From assembly GCA_021234155.1 (NCBI GenBank), contig JAJEKV010000071.1, forward strand, positions 6,260,236 through 6,324,235: a stretch of DNA of 64,000 nt, written 5' to 3'. The notes under the pieces were generated by a model. That model saw only the letters and a list, made by a program, of their open reading frames with translations. It did no database searches and was not told the origin of the DNA. Numbering within the stretch: position 1 is the first letter of the stretch; every line of letters starts with the position of its first letter. Below, piece after piece: positions 45,736 to 57,619 of the stretch. This DNA is from Isoetes taiwanensis. Taxonomy: Eukaryota; Streptophyta; Lycopodiopsida; Isoetales; Isoetaceae. The position numbers were made by a program, and so were the translations under genes.

Positions 45736-45845
45736 AAATAGCGCGAGCGCACTTTTTGCTTATTCTTTTCGTGATAGCAAATAGCGCGCCTGCACCATTT
45801 GTTTGGTTTCACGTTAAAGCAAATACCGCGTCCGCGCTATTTGCT
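45736..45845. repeat. GCGC-type palindromes downstream of copy C
   Basis: Three copies: 45,736-45,755 (spacer GAGC, decayed arm), 45,779-45,800 (AAATAGCGC, spacer GCCT, GCACCATTT) and 45,818-45,845 (12 bp arms AGCAAATACCGC / GCGCTATTTGCT around GTCC). Half-sites follow near 45,855, 45,940, 45,965 and 45,990. Confidence 0.8.
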
Positions 45846-48300
45846 TCGTCATTAATATCGCGGTCAAGGCCATTTTGTTGCCGTTCACCGGACTTTTTTT
45901 CGCATTTCAATGTATACGCTTTTGAGGTTTTCGGGGCGCTATTCCTTACATTTTCCTAGTAAATCGCGCCATGGTTCTCTTCTAAAAATCTAAAACCGCG
46001 CTGTTTTATATCAAATGTAGCGGTTTTGGCATGATAACCAGTTTCTTCTTAAGTAAATAGTGCCATATCTATCGATAAGTCTGTGATAAAACAGGGAAGA
46101 AACTGATTTCGCAAGAAATTGGAATCACGAAATTTCCAAATTTAATGAAACTCTGCTTAAATTGTTCATAATAGAAGAACGCTAGAGGGATCCACAACCT
46201 CTCATATTGCTAATCCATCATAATGTCATAATAGAGCAATGGACTCACGTCCGTGATCTAACCATCCAATCCAACAAGATTCAGTGCCTTAGACTTGAGT
46301 CCGTGAAATACACACAAAAAGAAGAAGAGAATAATCGAGGTGTATGAAATGGTGCAATGCAAAAACTCAATAAGGAAATACGAATCAGTGCCCGAGCAGT
46401 CAGATCATGATTAAAATCAAAGGTGAGTTGGCCTATTTATATCCGATTACATTCCCAGGTTATGTACACAACCTGCTGGCATTAAAATCCCTAAATCACA
46501 AGAAAATAAAATTTATCCTCCCTGATGTAGATGCTCCCTGGTTGTTCTTTAAGATTGCGTAAAACTCTGATGTGATCATGTGATGACAGTTTAAGACAGT
46601 CATTAAAAAGACCTGGTTTGGTACATACTTGGAGATGAAACGAAGTAGCCATCTTAGTTCAATTTTGTGTAACTCTTGGAGCTCTGCAATGATGATTCAA
46701 ATCTCTCAACGCATTTCTTAAAACCAAGAAAAGGAACTGCCAAGAACATGTCCTTCAAAAATTTACTATTTTTGGTAATAAAAGGCATTAATGATAGAGC
46801 ACAAAAATACAGCTTTGAAATTGAGCGCGATGAAAAACCTAATCGGATTCTTTGAGATAGGTAAGAGGCTCTGTGTGATTCTTCCTTCTTGCTTCTGGTA
46901 ATCTGCATGACACACTCTCTCGAAAATCCAAGGGCTCAAACACCAAACAAAAGTCGGTTCTATCAAAACCGAATCAATCCTGGATGCTGCAGCCCCATCT
47001 ATCCTCCTATTTTCTAATGTCATCGCCTCATCTCGCATGATCTTGCCGCCACTATTTGTGAAGCACCGAACCGGGAACCTTAGGGCAAGCGCCAGAATTC
47101 AAAAGCGCCCACGAAGTCGATGTTAACTGGGAATAGAATTTTGGGGCTGCCACGTGGCACTGCCCAATAATTCGGAATAGAAATCAGGGGCTTGATTCCG
47201 CTGATCCCGTCGAGCACATGCCATTTTGTTCAAACATCAGGTAATTTTTCTCTCCCCCTCTTCAGCAGATCCTCCCTCTTCCGCCGGTTGTGGGGCCTTT
47301 GCTGCCGATTGTAGGGCCTCTGGCGAGCTCCATTCCCCTGCACATCATATACTTTGCATCATTGCAATAATGGTCTAGGTTGGTGCCAATTATTGGTCAA
47401 TTCATGTGTAAATTATCCCTCACACACACAGACAGAGACTCAAAAGTAGAGAGTCTTAAATAGTTAAGCTTTGAGTTAACCAATGGAGTGGGCATAGTTC
47501 ACAAACTTGAGCTTGTGTTTCAAGTTTTAGGCATACAGAACTCATAGAATTGTATCCATTATCTAAGATTTGGATAGAATTCACGGACTTCAGTCCGTTA
47601 TCTTAGATTTGGATAGGCCTATCCAAATCTAAAATTGACTGTAGCATAATTCCATTATTGTTGCTTGAGATTGTGTCGATTATCTAAGATTTGGATAAAA
47701 TTCACGGACTTGAGTCCGTTATCTAAGATTTGGATAGACTTGACTGTAGTATTATTCAATTATTGTTGCTTGGGTTTGTCACTTTCTACTCTTATATAAT
47801 TTATTCACACCAAGATTCGATTCCTTGATGCCTTAGATTCCCGAGTGAGGGAAAAAATCGCGAGGGAAAAATATTTAGGGAAAAATAGCAGATGAAGCCA
47901 CGTTCTTATCCTTATCCGCTTCAACTAGCATCTACTTCAGCACGCGTTTAGGCGTGGTAGTCCGATCTGAGGTTTGAAGCCCCAGGTGGCGAAATCCATG
48001 AGGAAGGATTCACCGGCGTAGCCATAGCTTGCTGCCTATATAAGCCGAATCTTCCTTATTTTGTTTGTTCGAAGGCTTTATTGGATGAAAAGTATGTCTT
48101 TATTCCATTGCTTCTTGAATCTTCTACAATATGGTCTGAATAGCGATTATTTTGCCCGCATTACAGTAAAATACGATTCAGACGGAAACCAAGGTGATTT
48201 ATTTATTTGTATAATCCGCTACGGTTAAATTATGGGTTCTTTTCTTCTACTATTCAACCGTTTTGTGATAAAAGGGCTTGATTATGAAAGCCCGATCTTT
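45846..48300. other. Non-coding DNA with inverted and direct repeats
   Basis: No recognisable gene. ACGGACTTNAGTCCGT-like words occur near 46,250, 46,290, 47,582 and 47,701. A tandem duplication of about 120 bp (TTATCTAAGATTTGGATA...TTATTGTTGCTTG) spans about 47,560-47,775. 47,995-48,070 contains CCTATATAAGCCG, a possible TATA box without an identified gene. Confidence 0.35.
47603..47632. repeat. Perfect 30 bp palindrome
   Basis: The left half is TTAGATTTGGATAGG and the right half its exact reverse complement, without spacer. It arises where two copies of the locally repeated AGATTTGGATA meet in inverted orientation. Confidence 0.9.
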
Positions 48301-50052
48301 GGACAATCGCCGAGAAAAATTGGTGAGAATATACTTTGTTAGTTGAAATGTACGGATTGTTTCTAACGGAGCAAGAACATCTTACACGAATTGCAGGTAA
48401 TGATTTGTTAACTAAATGCTTACTCTACATCTTTGAATGGTCATATTTACAGAGCTTACTCCGCAATATGGTTGGGTTCGTAGATGATAGTTTTGTGGAA
48501 GTTTTAGTTGAACAGACTCTAGAAAACCAATTTTGGTTTCGTGTTAGATGGCAATGTTCTTCCCCCAAATGGTTGAGTCGTCCAAATTGTGTGCATCAAA
48601 AGTCAAAAGATTGATGTTAACTTAGTGTTCAACCCAAAAATACAAAAAGTGTTAATACAAAAGTGTTAAGATTCGATCCAAGTTGATGTAGGCATGAGAA
48701 GTACAAATCCCCATTCTTATGTATGAATCATTTGAGAATGCTCGCATTTTATTTGAACTACATGAGAGAAGAGCTTTTCTCATTTTCATAGTTAGTCTTT
48801 GAAATCTAAGTAATGTTTAAATTTGCCTAATATTTTATTGAATGCTAGTTTACTCACGTTACCCATGCGGTGCTATGGCGATGAGTGGCGGATCTGGATA
48901 AGAAGGTAATATTTGTGGCTTTTTGAGGATCCAACTGTTAAGGAATTTTTTATTTTAAGTGGGATCACCTCTATAGAATGGATTATCAAGTGTTTATCAA
49001 GCATCATCGTAGATCAAAGGCCGATATTATCATGGCGGGTACTGTGTGCTCAGATTCGAAGACAAGGCAACTTCCTTGGTCTAATGAAAATAAATCCTGA
49101 AGGAGATATTATTTAGTTTGCAGAAAAACCAGAAGGAAGTGCGTTAAAAGCAATGAAGGTAAAGCGTGAAGACCATAGGTTTTAATCTCAGCATTTCATG
49201 AACAATAAAGAAGACATTATTATGCATTCTTGAGCTTCATAGATTTGGCAATCTGGTCAGCAAAGAGGCCATGGTGAATTTACTCATGAAAAAGTTTCCA
49301 ATGAAGCCTCTGATGATCAGAAATTTGTGATCGGTTTCTTTCCAAGAAGGACCAGCTTGATTTTAAGCTGGGTAAAATTAGCTAACGTTAAATTTGCTTT
49401 TACAATTCTCATGCGCCATGACCGTTTATCAGCCTACTCTAGAAACTTCTGAGCTATCATGGGTATAAGGAGCCAGATTCATTTCAATATCTTAAATAAG
49501 AAGGATTGTCAGACCAAATGGGCAAGAAAAGGACCGTTTATTTTGTTTTCGCATATGATTCTCTTAATGCTTTTTTAACAGAAGTAACCTTACTTATTTT
49601 TCATAGATACGCTGATGAAATTGGCTGAAGGGGTTTTGGAAAGAAAGAGGCTAAAGCAAAAGTCGATGCTATACAATAGACCTGTCCGATTACAAAAGTA
49701 TTAATGGAGCATTTGAAGCAAATGGATTTATTTGGGTCTGTGGAAGTGTTGGCCAGTTTTCTCAGTACATGATTTCTAGTCTATTATCCACATGAAATCA
49801 CCATTTGTTTAACATTGCATCTTGGGAGGTGTAACATTGGTGCTCCATTAACCCGGCCGCCCGAAATTTATGGAAACTAGTGTTGAGATGTTCAGTGAGG
49901 GTCTTCTTTATACCTTCGATGGGGGCTTTATGGTCATTTGCACAATCATAATATGGCAGCTTCATACCGGGTTTTTATCGAGTCATAGTGCCTTGCAAAG
50001 CGGTCTAATGCAACATGTTTGAAATATGAACGTCCAAGGTCCTTTGGATGCC
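48301..50052. other. No recognised gene
   Basis: Short plus-strand frames at 48,336-48,614 and 48,913-49,116 have plausible composition but match nothing I know. A stretch near 49,607-49,680 (possible acceptor TTTTCATAG followed by a basic frame) also remains unidentified. Possibly degraded exons of the plant gene whose KLCR-like part lies at 50.8 kb, but this is not shown. Confidence 0.25.
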
Positions 50053-50476
50053 TAATGATTTGGGCAAGATGCAGCTTATTTGTAAACATATAAAGTGGTG
50101 TTACCAACATAAATTCGATGTTGCAACAATGCAACTCTTATTTCCTTTCCAAGCAAAAAAATTAGTGTTTGTGCGTATGAAGTGAGCTTTTAGTGATGGT
50201 TATTGTTTTATGATGTAAACTACTTGGGCAATGCATGCCATTTTGCGACTTCCACTTCCGATGTGTAATGATTTGGGCAAGATGCAGCTTATTTGTAACA
50301 TATAAAGTGGTGTTACCAACATAAATTCTGATGTTGCAACAATGCAACTCTTATTTCCTTTTCCAAGCAAAAAATTAGTGTTTGTTTGTATGAAGTGAGC
50401 TTTTAGTGATGGTTATTGTTTTATGATGTAAACTACTTGGGCAATGCATGCCATTTGCGACTTCCACTTAGATGTG
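50053..50476. repeat. 213 bp tandem duplication
   Basis: Two units (50,053-50,265 and 50,266-50,476) start TAATGATTTGGGCAAGATGC and differ by only a few bases and short indels, so the duplication is recent. No coding function seen. Confidence 0.9.
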
Positions 50477-50859
50477 TAATGTCTTCCAACCGTCAATTGG
50501 AATTGTTTGACAATGACATGCTTTTGGGCCCCTGCAAGGGTGTCCTGACATGAAGACTTGCAGTAAGACATAACAGGTTATTCTCCTTTTAACTTCTGGA
50601 TTTAATTAGAACAAATGGGAATTTAAACATTAGTAATAAAACATTTATCATTTAAAACACGTTTTGTATAATACTTAAGCCAAACAATGAATATCAGTGG
50701 AAACTGTTGGTCCTATCGAAAGCGATTCATCGTGTAACCGGTCTATTAAAAGGGAGAACCATGCATCTATTGCCTCAGATTTGTAAGTCCGCCATATCTT
50801 TGAGGATTTGGGCATGAAAGCAAGTGTCGAGAATTTTTGGGAGACATGGGGCTGGTCAT

Positions 50860-51230
50860 GTGCCAGATGATCTTGCAAGTGGCTTGGTAAAAGTTGCATC
50901 AAATTATGAAGCCATGAATGAAAGAGAGCAGGCCTTATGCTTATGCACCTTCGTATAGGCACTTGATATTCTCAAAGTTGCTGGAGAATAGAGTGTACCG
51001 CAGTGTAGAAGCTTCGAGATGGGAGTCGTGCTTTATATGTTAGGAAAGTATTCTAAAACTTATGTCGCCTTCAAGAATTCCAAAAAGCGAAAGTGAGGCG
51101 AGAAAACAACCCTGTTAGGGATCCTCCTAAATGAGATGGGACTGGCAAGCATAGAATTATATCAAATTCCAAACGTTGTTGCATTCTTTGAAGAAGCAAG
51201 AAGCATTCTGGAAGAGATCATCTAGATGAA
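50860..51230 (+). pseudogene. KLCR-type (kinesin-light-chain-related) TPR pseudogene fragment
   Basis: Plus-strand reading, with stops, gives LASGLVKVASNYEAMNERE, then ALDILKVAGE, MGVVLYMLGKYSKTYVAF, GILLNEMGLASIELYQI and VVAFFEEARSILEE. This order is the consecutive TPR repeats of plant kinesin-light-chain-related proteins, where the equivalent piece reads LNQMGLACVQRYAINEAA and FEEARSILE. At least four stop codons and one frame change show it is dead. N- and C-terminal parts are not recognisable. Confidence 0.7.
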
Positions 51231-51239
51231 GGCCTTAAC

Positions 51240-52910
51240 ACAAAGGTGAAGACCTTTGTACAACCTTATCTTTGTATAGGTTAAATATTGACATGTGCAG
51301 TATAGCTTCTCGAAATGCTCATGTTCCATGTCTATCAAGCAAAAATCTAGTTTAAAATACTAGCAGTGTATGTTATATTATTTGATGTTATATTTGTGTG
51401 GTTAATTCAAGCAGGCATTGCATTGTCAAATGTTAGACATTATGATTTCATACAGAAAGATTTTTGTATACTGATGCCCAAAGGGAAGATAAATGTTCGG
51501 TTTGAGATCCAATTGGAGATGGTTTTCACGCCAATTCCAAGTTGACACAAACTCCCTCATAGTGCATTTAGGAAAGAGAACGTCGCTGGCCTTGGCCGCC
51601 GCGATAAGTTTCTTGTAGAAATAAAATACATAGAGTCATATGGTTCATGGAATTTCATCCATTTCTAAATATATGGCTCGTCCCATAGTTTAACATAAAG
51701 TTCAAGCTATCTTCACGGACTTAAGTCCGTGATTGAGCTGCTTGCTCATAGGAATTTTCACAATATTGAGCTCGTAGTTCATAGATTTGAGTCTATAACT
51801 TGGGGCTCAAAATGTAGGACTTAACATTAGCATGTAATTGTTGGTTTGGGATTTGCTTGTTGTGTACTATAACTTCTCAACTTGATTGTTGGCTATGTTC
51901 ATCGTTACTTGTTGGTTGGGGCTCTTCTTATATTGCATATACTATTGTCTGTACATGATTGATTTTAGAGAATTTATGACTATAATTCGCAGGAACATTA
52001 TTGTAGCTTACATCGATGTTGTTGGATTTAGATTGGGAAAACATTGTAGATAGCTCCGTAATATTAACCTAGCCAGAATATCCCAACCCTAATCCTTATC
52101 ATTCTCCTCACCTTGACCCTAAAACCTGACATGCAAAGAGAGGCTTATATTACAATCTCTTGGGGTCATGCCTAGGATTACATTTAGGGGGTTATCATTT
52201 TCATGCTCTCTATATAAAATAGGTTTTTAAGTTAGGTTTTTTATCATGTTAAACTCGAAATTTGCAAGCTCACTTTGTCACCCATATGGATTAGGATTAG
52301 GGCCAAGGCATATAAGGGATAGGATTATGCTAGACGTTATTAGGTTTAGATACACATTAGGACTATCTACAACCCTTTTTTTGTATGCCAATGCCATTAC
52401 TTAGATTTAGGCATGTAGCCATTCATATTGTTTTTTTGTGGCATTTTTATGAGGGATTAGCGTCCTAGAAAGAAGATGTAAAATTTTTGCAAAGCAATCG
52501 CACAACAAAACCTGCATTTTAGCCCCTCTTTTTCTTATCTGCAATCAAAGCATTCACAGATCCTTTTTTAACTGCAGTCAAGCATTTGTAGAAATATAAA
52601 ATGGTCTTCTTGCCACTTGTGCCATAACATGTAACATTTCTTGTTGTAGACATATAAATTATTTTTAGGTTCACGGAATTAAATATGCAGCTTTGACTTC
52701 TTTTTTATCGTGGTACTATACAAATCATGTTATATATAAATATGTCTAAAATGGTAGACATCCATCTGAAATGTAGTGTCCAATGGACGATCAATGATAT
52801 TCATGGTGCACTTGAAGAATAAGAGTCACTGAAGACTTTGTTTGAAACATAGGGAAAAACTCTGAAATACCCTTATGTTTTGCTAAAATTAACAAAACGC
52901 CCCTAGTTTT
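51240..52910. other. Non-coding AT-rich DNA
   Basis: No gene. It contains the palindrome at 51,714-51,731 and several stretches resembling degraded 3' flanks. Nothing else is supported. Confidence 0.35.
51714..51731. repeat. Perfect 18 bp palindrome CACGGACTTAAGTCCGTG
   Basis: It reads identically on both strands. Related imperfect copies occur 4-5.5 kb away near 46,250, 46,290, 47,582 and 47,701, so it is a dispersed short motif rather than a chance event. Confidence 0.85.
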
Positions 52911-53237
52911 GGGGGTATTTTTATGGAAATGATCATAACTTTTTTGTGATGATCCAAATAAGAATAAATTTTCCAGATATATTGTAGAAGAGGTTGAGAT
53001 CTTTCCATGAAAGTTAACATATCCTGAATCGGATTCCGAAACCTCAAATTTAAATCCCTCTGAAATTTCTACAATTTTCTTGTGTATTAAAAATAGCATA
53101 ACTTGTGATTTAAGACTCCGATTTATATGATCTTACATTTGATAGAAAGATCTCATCCTCCTTTACAATAGTTCTGAAAGGGTCATTCTCATTTGGATCA
53201 TCACAAAAAAAGTTATGATCATTTCCATAAAAATCCC
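52911..53237. mobile_element. Foldback element with arms of about 125 bp
   Basis: The left arm starts GGGGGTATTTTTATGGAAAT; the right arm ends with its complement ATTTCCATAAAAATCCC. Matching continues inward through ATCATAACTTTTTTGTGATG and GAGATCTTTC to about 53,040 and 53,120, with scattered mismatches. The loop is about 80 bp. Such a structure is a MITE or foldback transposon, and its transcript could form a long hairpin. Confidence 0.75.
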
Positions 53238-53471
53238 TTGAACATAATGTGACGAGGCTTGTGGAGAGGGATGGCTAAAAAGAGTCTCTGTTTTATGAGA
53301 TCAACCTAGTTTAGCATGTCCGAGAATCATGGTAGCAGTGCATCAAATTATTAACTGCAACTATCAAAATGCAGACTAGATTGTAAGATAAAACATGTAT
53401 CAAACTTGATGCAGACTTGTTTCAACATTTTATATCGTTGCTAAATAACATTAAATACTAACCAAATGAAG
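53238..53471. other. Spacer, nothing recognised
   Basis: AT-rich spacer between the foldback element and the transposase-like pseudogene. The C-terminal part that should follow that pseudogene is not found here. Confidence 0.3.
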
Positions 53472-55791
53472 TTAAAATGGGAAGTGGGATTCTCTCAATT
53501 TAATTGCATAAGGCTTGTATGTTATATGCACTAAAATTGTGCACTGATCATTGCTCCAATGCAGACTTTGAATTTCTTGCTGAATCTTAAAGCTGTAATT
53601 TTCAGCAAAATCAATCATTGAAACTATTGCATCCTTTAGAAATGTTTCCAAACACTCCTTGAATTGCCTGGCCTGCCATCTACCCTCATAGTTGTGTGGA
53701 ATGAATTCCTTCAAAGACTTTTTCGACATTCGGAAAATATCAAACACTTGTGGTCTTGTAAACCAGTTTAGTGACTGGTTTTTTTCCCAGCTTATAACCT
53801 CTTTTGTCAATAGGTTCTTCTACAGATTCATATATCTACAACAAATACCGAAATTAAAAATAAAGCTACACGATAATGAAGCATAACAAACAGCAACAAT
53901 CTTAGTACCTTGTGATATGTCTTCCACTCCACACGCACACCGGTTTTGAAATTCTCTTCTTTTTTGGACATGTTGGGTCCTTGCTAGGTCCACACTTATT
54001 ACACTTGAGAGTTAGGTAGTGATGTGCATACCATTCTTCACTTTCATCTCTTGGACAAACAAGAGACCTCCAAAGCTCACTTGTTGAAGCATAGGTGCTC
54101 TTCCTTGCCATGCATGTTGGTCCAGGACCACAAACTTCACACGTGCATTTACAATTTGGACCATGATTTTTTTCATCATGTCTTACTTTGTTAATTGCAA
54201 GTCGAATAAAATCTGCTCTCATATGATAGACACAACATCATGTCTCTCGTCTCTTTACTTTCCTAACATAAGGGGTTTCAAGGCATGAAAAAGGAAAGAA
54301 ACCTCAAACTTAGGATACTCCCTTCAAACACCGGGTAAAATGAAACCGCAATAACGGACACCCGAAGCGTGAATTACAAAGAATTGTAACAACATCCAAA
54401 GATGTGCAATCAAACTAACCTCGAGTCTCCTCCGAGGGAAGTGTAATGGATGCATGATCTTGAATCCTTTAGCCAATCTAATCCTTATAACATGTTTCTT
54501 GCATGGAGACACTCGTGTGTTATCTCTCCAAAAGTCAACTACTAGTTTCCTCTCATCACAAGAGAGTCATCACATCTAGTATTCTTCTTGAACATGGACC
54601 ATGGTCCACTACCATGCTCTGCGACCAATCTTCTATTGAGAACCGGACTAATCTTCCTATTCAGATTCATTTGCTTGGCAAAAGCAAACTTGTTAGTTTC
54701 ACCATTGACTGTAAAAGTCATTGCAGCACTTCTTGCTCTCCACACATCTATAGTTTTTGAATACTTATGAGCTGCAAAAGACTCCCTCAAATTGTTAATG
54801 ATTGTTTTCATTGTGTTTAATTCTTTCTTTGTTTGAGAGATCTAGTTTGGTATCCACTTTCTAGCACCCCCTAGAATTTCCCACTCATTCTTGGGATGTA
54901 GCATTCTCACACAATTCGTTCACAAGCTTGCCTAATTCTTTTGACAACTTTCTTTTTTTCCAACTGCTGAATGAACCTTTCTTACCAACAGTAGCATCAT
55001 TTGCAACTGCATCTTTGTTGCCAGTTGCAGCATCCATTTCTCTTTTCTTCTTTCTTTGAATCCTCCTGGCCCCGCCTGTCTTTTTTTTGAAAGAGGCTTC
55101 ATATTTCTTTTGGTTTGCAAGCCCCGTGATGGTTCATAGCACCTACATTGATGAAACAATTCTACCTACGGTCGAGCGAAATTTATCAATGCAAATACCT
55201 CTATTATAGCAAGTATCTGTATTATGAGAGTCAAATCCAAGCTCTACAGCATCCTCAAATGAGATTCCACCATATTCTCCTGTAATTTTAGCATGTCAGT
55301 TTAGTTTTTATAAACCAAGTAACAAATTTAAATTGCATACTCGATATGTTGAAATCGTGTTCAAAGTCCATAAATTCAAAGACCCATCTTTGAAGCAAAC
55401 ACCATTGATGGAATTCTGTTCCACTGAAAGCAGTACATTACATCAGTCAGCAATTTAGAACAAAAAAATTCAGCAATTTAATAGCATAAGCATTTAACAA
55501 GGACTACCTTATCTTTCATCTTCATGATGGAATTCTTGATCTGAATTTTAGACTTCATATGTAGTTTCTTCATTCCTTGTGAAATCCACGTTTTCGAGAT
55601 GAAATGTGAGTGTCGCCCGATTTGTATAGGTGATTCTTCGAGGTAATTTTACGCAAATTGTGAACAACACTCCAGAATCGTTTGGAATTGTTGACGAACT
55701 CTTGCATGGCTGCCAGCATTCTCCAGACATCAAATTGCGCACAATGCTTGGACACAGAAGCAAGGAATTCATCTTTCAACTCAAGAACCAT
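53472..55791 (-). pseudogene. Transposase-like family with DFAENY motif, N-terminal half
   Basis: On the minus strand, in order: DEFLASVSKHCAQFDVWRML (55,750), a basic stretch KKKTGGARRIQRKKREMD (55,080), FAAHKYSKTIDVWRAR (54,770), RVSPCKKHVIRIRLAKGF (54,500), EYPKFEVSFLFHALKPL in a shifted frame (54,300), a Cys cluster (CKCTCEVCGPGPTC, 54,150; CNKCGPSKDPTC, 53,990), then SLKEFIPHNYEGRWQARQF, MIDFAENYSFKIQQEIQSLHW and CTILVHITY (53,700-53,500). This is the N-terminal half of the family whose C-terminal half lies at 27,620-28,942. The D of DFAENY is the probable first catalytic residue, by analogy only. Stops, frame changes and the missing second half mark a pseudogene. Confidence 0.55.
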
Positions 55792-57619
55792 AGCTGTGCT
55801 TCAAGAAACGTTGAAAACCATGATAATTACGAAGGTGCAAACATTTGAATTGGGCAGGGAAATTCCAATTCGAATTGGAGATTGCAAACTAAAATTTTGG
55901 GATCGGTGACTTGGCCAAAAATAGCGATTCGATGGATCTTGACTCCGCTCAAATCGGCTATGGCGGTGAAGTGCCCGGATTTAAACGTGAAGGGCCCTCG
56001 AAAAAATTTGATGGCTGTATCGACACCTTACCAAAGACCAATGTCGTGACCCTGATTTTTTGAGTAGGTAAAAAAAAAAAAAAAAAAAGGCACCCATTCA
56101 TAGGTACTTGCGCACGAGATCACTTGGAAGAGAAAGCAGGGCGCTCTTCCGGACGTCTATTCCGCCTTAGACGTTGATTTTTAGACGAAAAAAACGAAAA
56201 AGCTTAGTTTTAGGGCGGAACAATATTACCCTATCTGCTATCAAGAGGAAGGCAGTGAGAGATGGTTAGAGAAGGGGATAATTCCTCAAAATACACATCC
56301 AAACCAATTTAGTACATCCAACCCATGAGCAAAACGTTTCTAACCAACCATTATGCAACATACATATACAATTGGAGATGAGCACATATGCACATGGTTT
56401 TCTTAGCAGTGCAAGGAACATAGGTTGGAGGATCCCAAGCATGTTTGCAAGTACCCTCCGAGTCATGTGTGCGCCATCACAAGCCATAAGAGCAGGAAGA
56501 GGGGTCTTGCTCGGAAGGGAGGGAGAGTGCACGATCTAGTGATGATTTCGTCAAGCCTTGGCAAACCCAAAAGGCTAGAAGGACAGAGAGGTCAAAAGTT
56601 GAAGATGGAGCAACGTAGGCTCGAAATATCGAGGTGCAAGGAGGAGGAGTCATCGAGAAACACCCCCTATGATGGATCGGATGCGACAACACGGTAGTCC
56701 TTTATAGAGCCCTATTATGGGTGACGGGCCAAACAAGATGATGAAGATGTGCAAGTCATATGCAGCCATAAAGACACACACACATTTACTTATTATGCTC
56801 GAAAGTGGTGGCAGTTGTAGGCATTGAGGGATACTTACCTATGGTTAGACATGTGCCAAACTCAATCAACACACTTAGGTCACCAATTAAGAGATAGAAC
56901 TTGGCCGACAAGGAGGTAGAACCCCAACAAAATGCTGACATTGGCCATGGCAATTCCATGAGCTAGACACACAGGGGGTTAGGTGAATTATCTTTAGCTA
57001 ACGATTGGAACCCAAATACGACGTGATAGGGCCGTGGATAAGGCAAGGATTATAAAAGGAGATGGTGAAAATTAGAGTGCACTCAGATCCCGGGGGTATG
57101 ATTCCGGAGGATCGATCCACAAGTAAGCATGCCTTATTGCGCATGAATCAGGCAAAAATCTTTGCAAAATCAAGGTAAAGTTAGATGGGTTTCACCGATC
57201 CTCCGCGAATCGGATGGGATACGTTCATGGGTGGTCGGAATCAGTTGGAGGAGAGGATTTCGAAATGGCGGAGGAGGAAGCGATGCAGAGCTGCCGCAAT
57301 GGAGCAGCTCAAAACTGGGCAAAATATCCCAAAACCGCGCAGTGAACCCATTAATCGCGGCGGTTGATAGTGGGATCCCGAGGAGGGGATCCCATTTAGT
57401 GATCCCCGAGGGCGGGATCAGCCCAAACCAAGGTACATTTATCTTCACCCTCTATAGCTCCGTAGCTTCATCCGTATACCTTAGACAATTGCACCCTAGC
57501 ATTCGAAAGCCATAGATCCGTTCTAAATAATCAAAGAACTAAGCAATATGATGCATTGGTTTCCGTTTATTCATGTAAACATGTATAGATAGATACCTTT
57601 AAAAGCAATTTTAACCGTA
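55792..57619. other. Upstream flank and non-coding DNA
   Basis: 56,060-56,095 holds TTGAGTAGGT-A(n)-GGCACCC, the reverse complement of a block at 21,728-21,753. 56,150-56,200 has repeated AGACGT words. Long frames at 56,425-56,697 and 57,162-57,515 show no family resemblance. A hairpin TGGGATCCC...GGGATCCCA lies at 57,371-57,394. No gene is supported. Confidence 0.35.

Noticed and set aside
54503..54770. Plus-strand ORFs opposite the DFAENY-family pseudogene
   Set aside because: Shadows of the minus-strand segment with SKTIDVWRAR.
57162..57515. ORFs on both strands of a GC-richer patch
   Set aside because: No family resemblance, overlapping frames on both strands and local hairpins; probably composition only.
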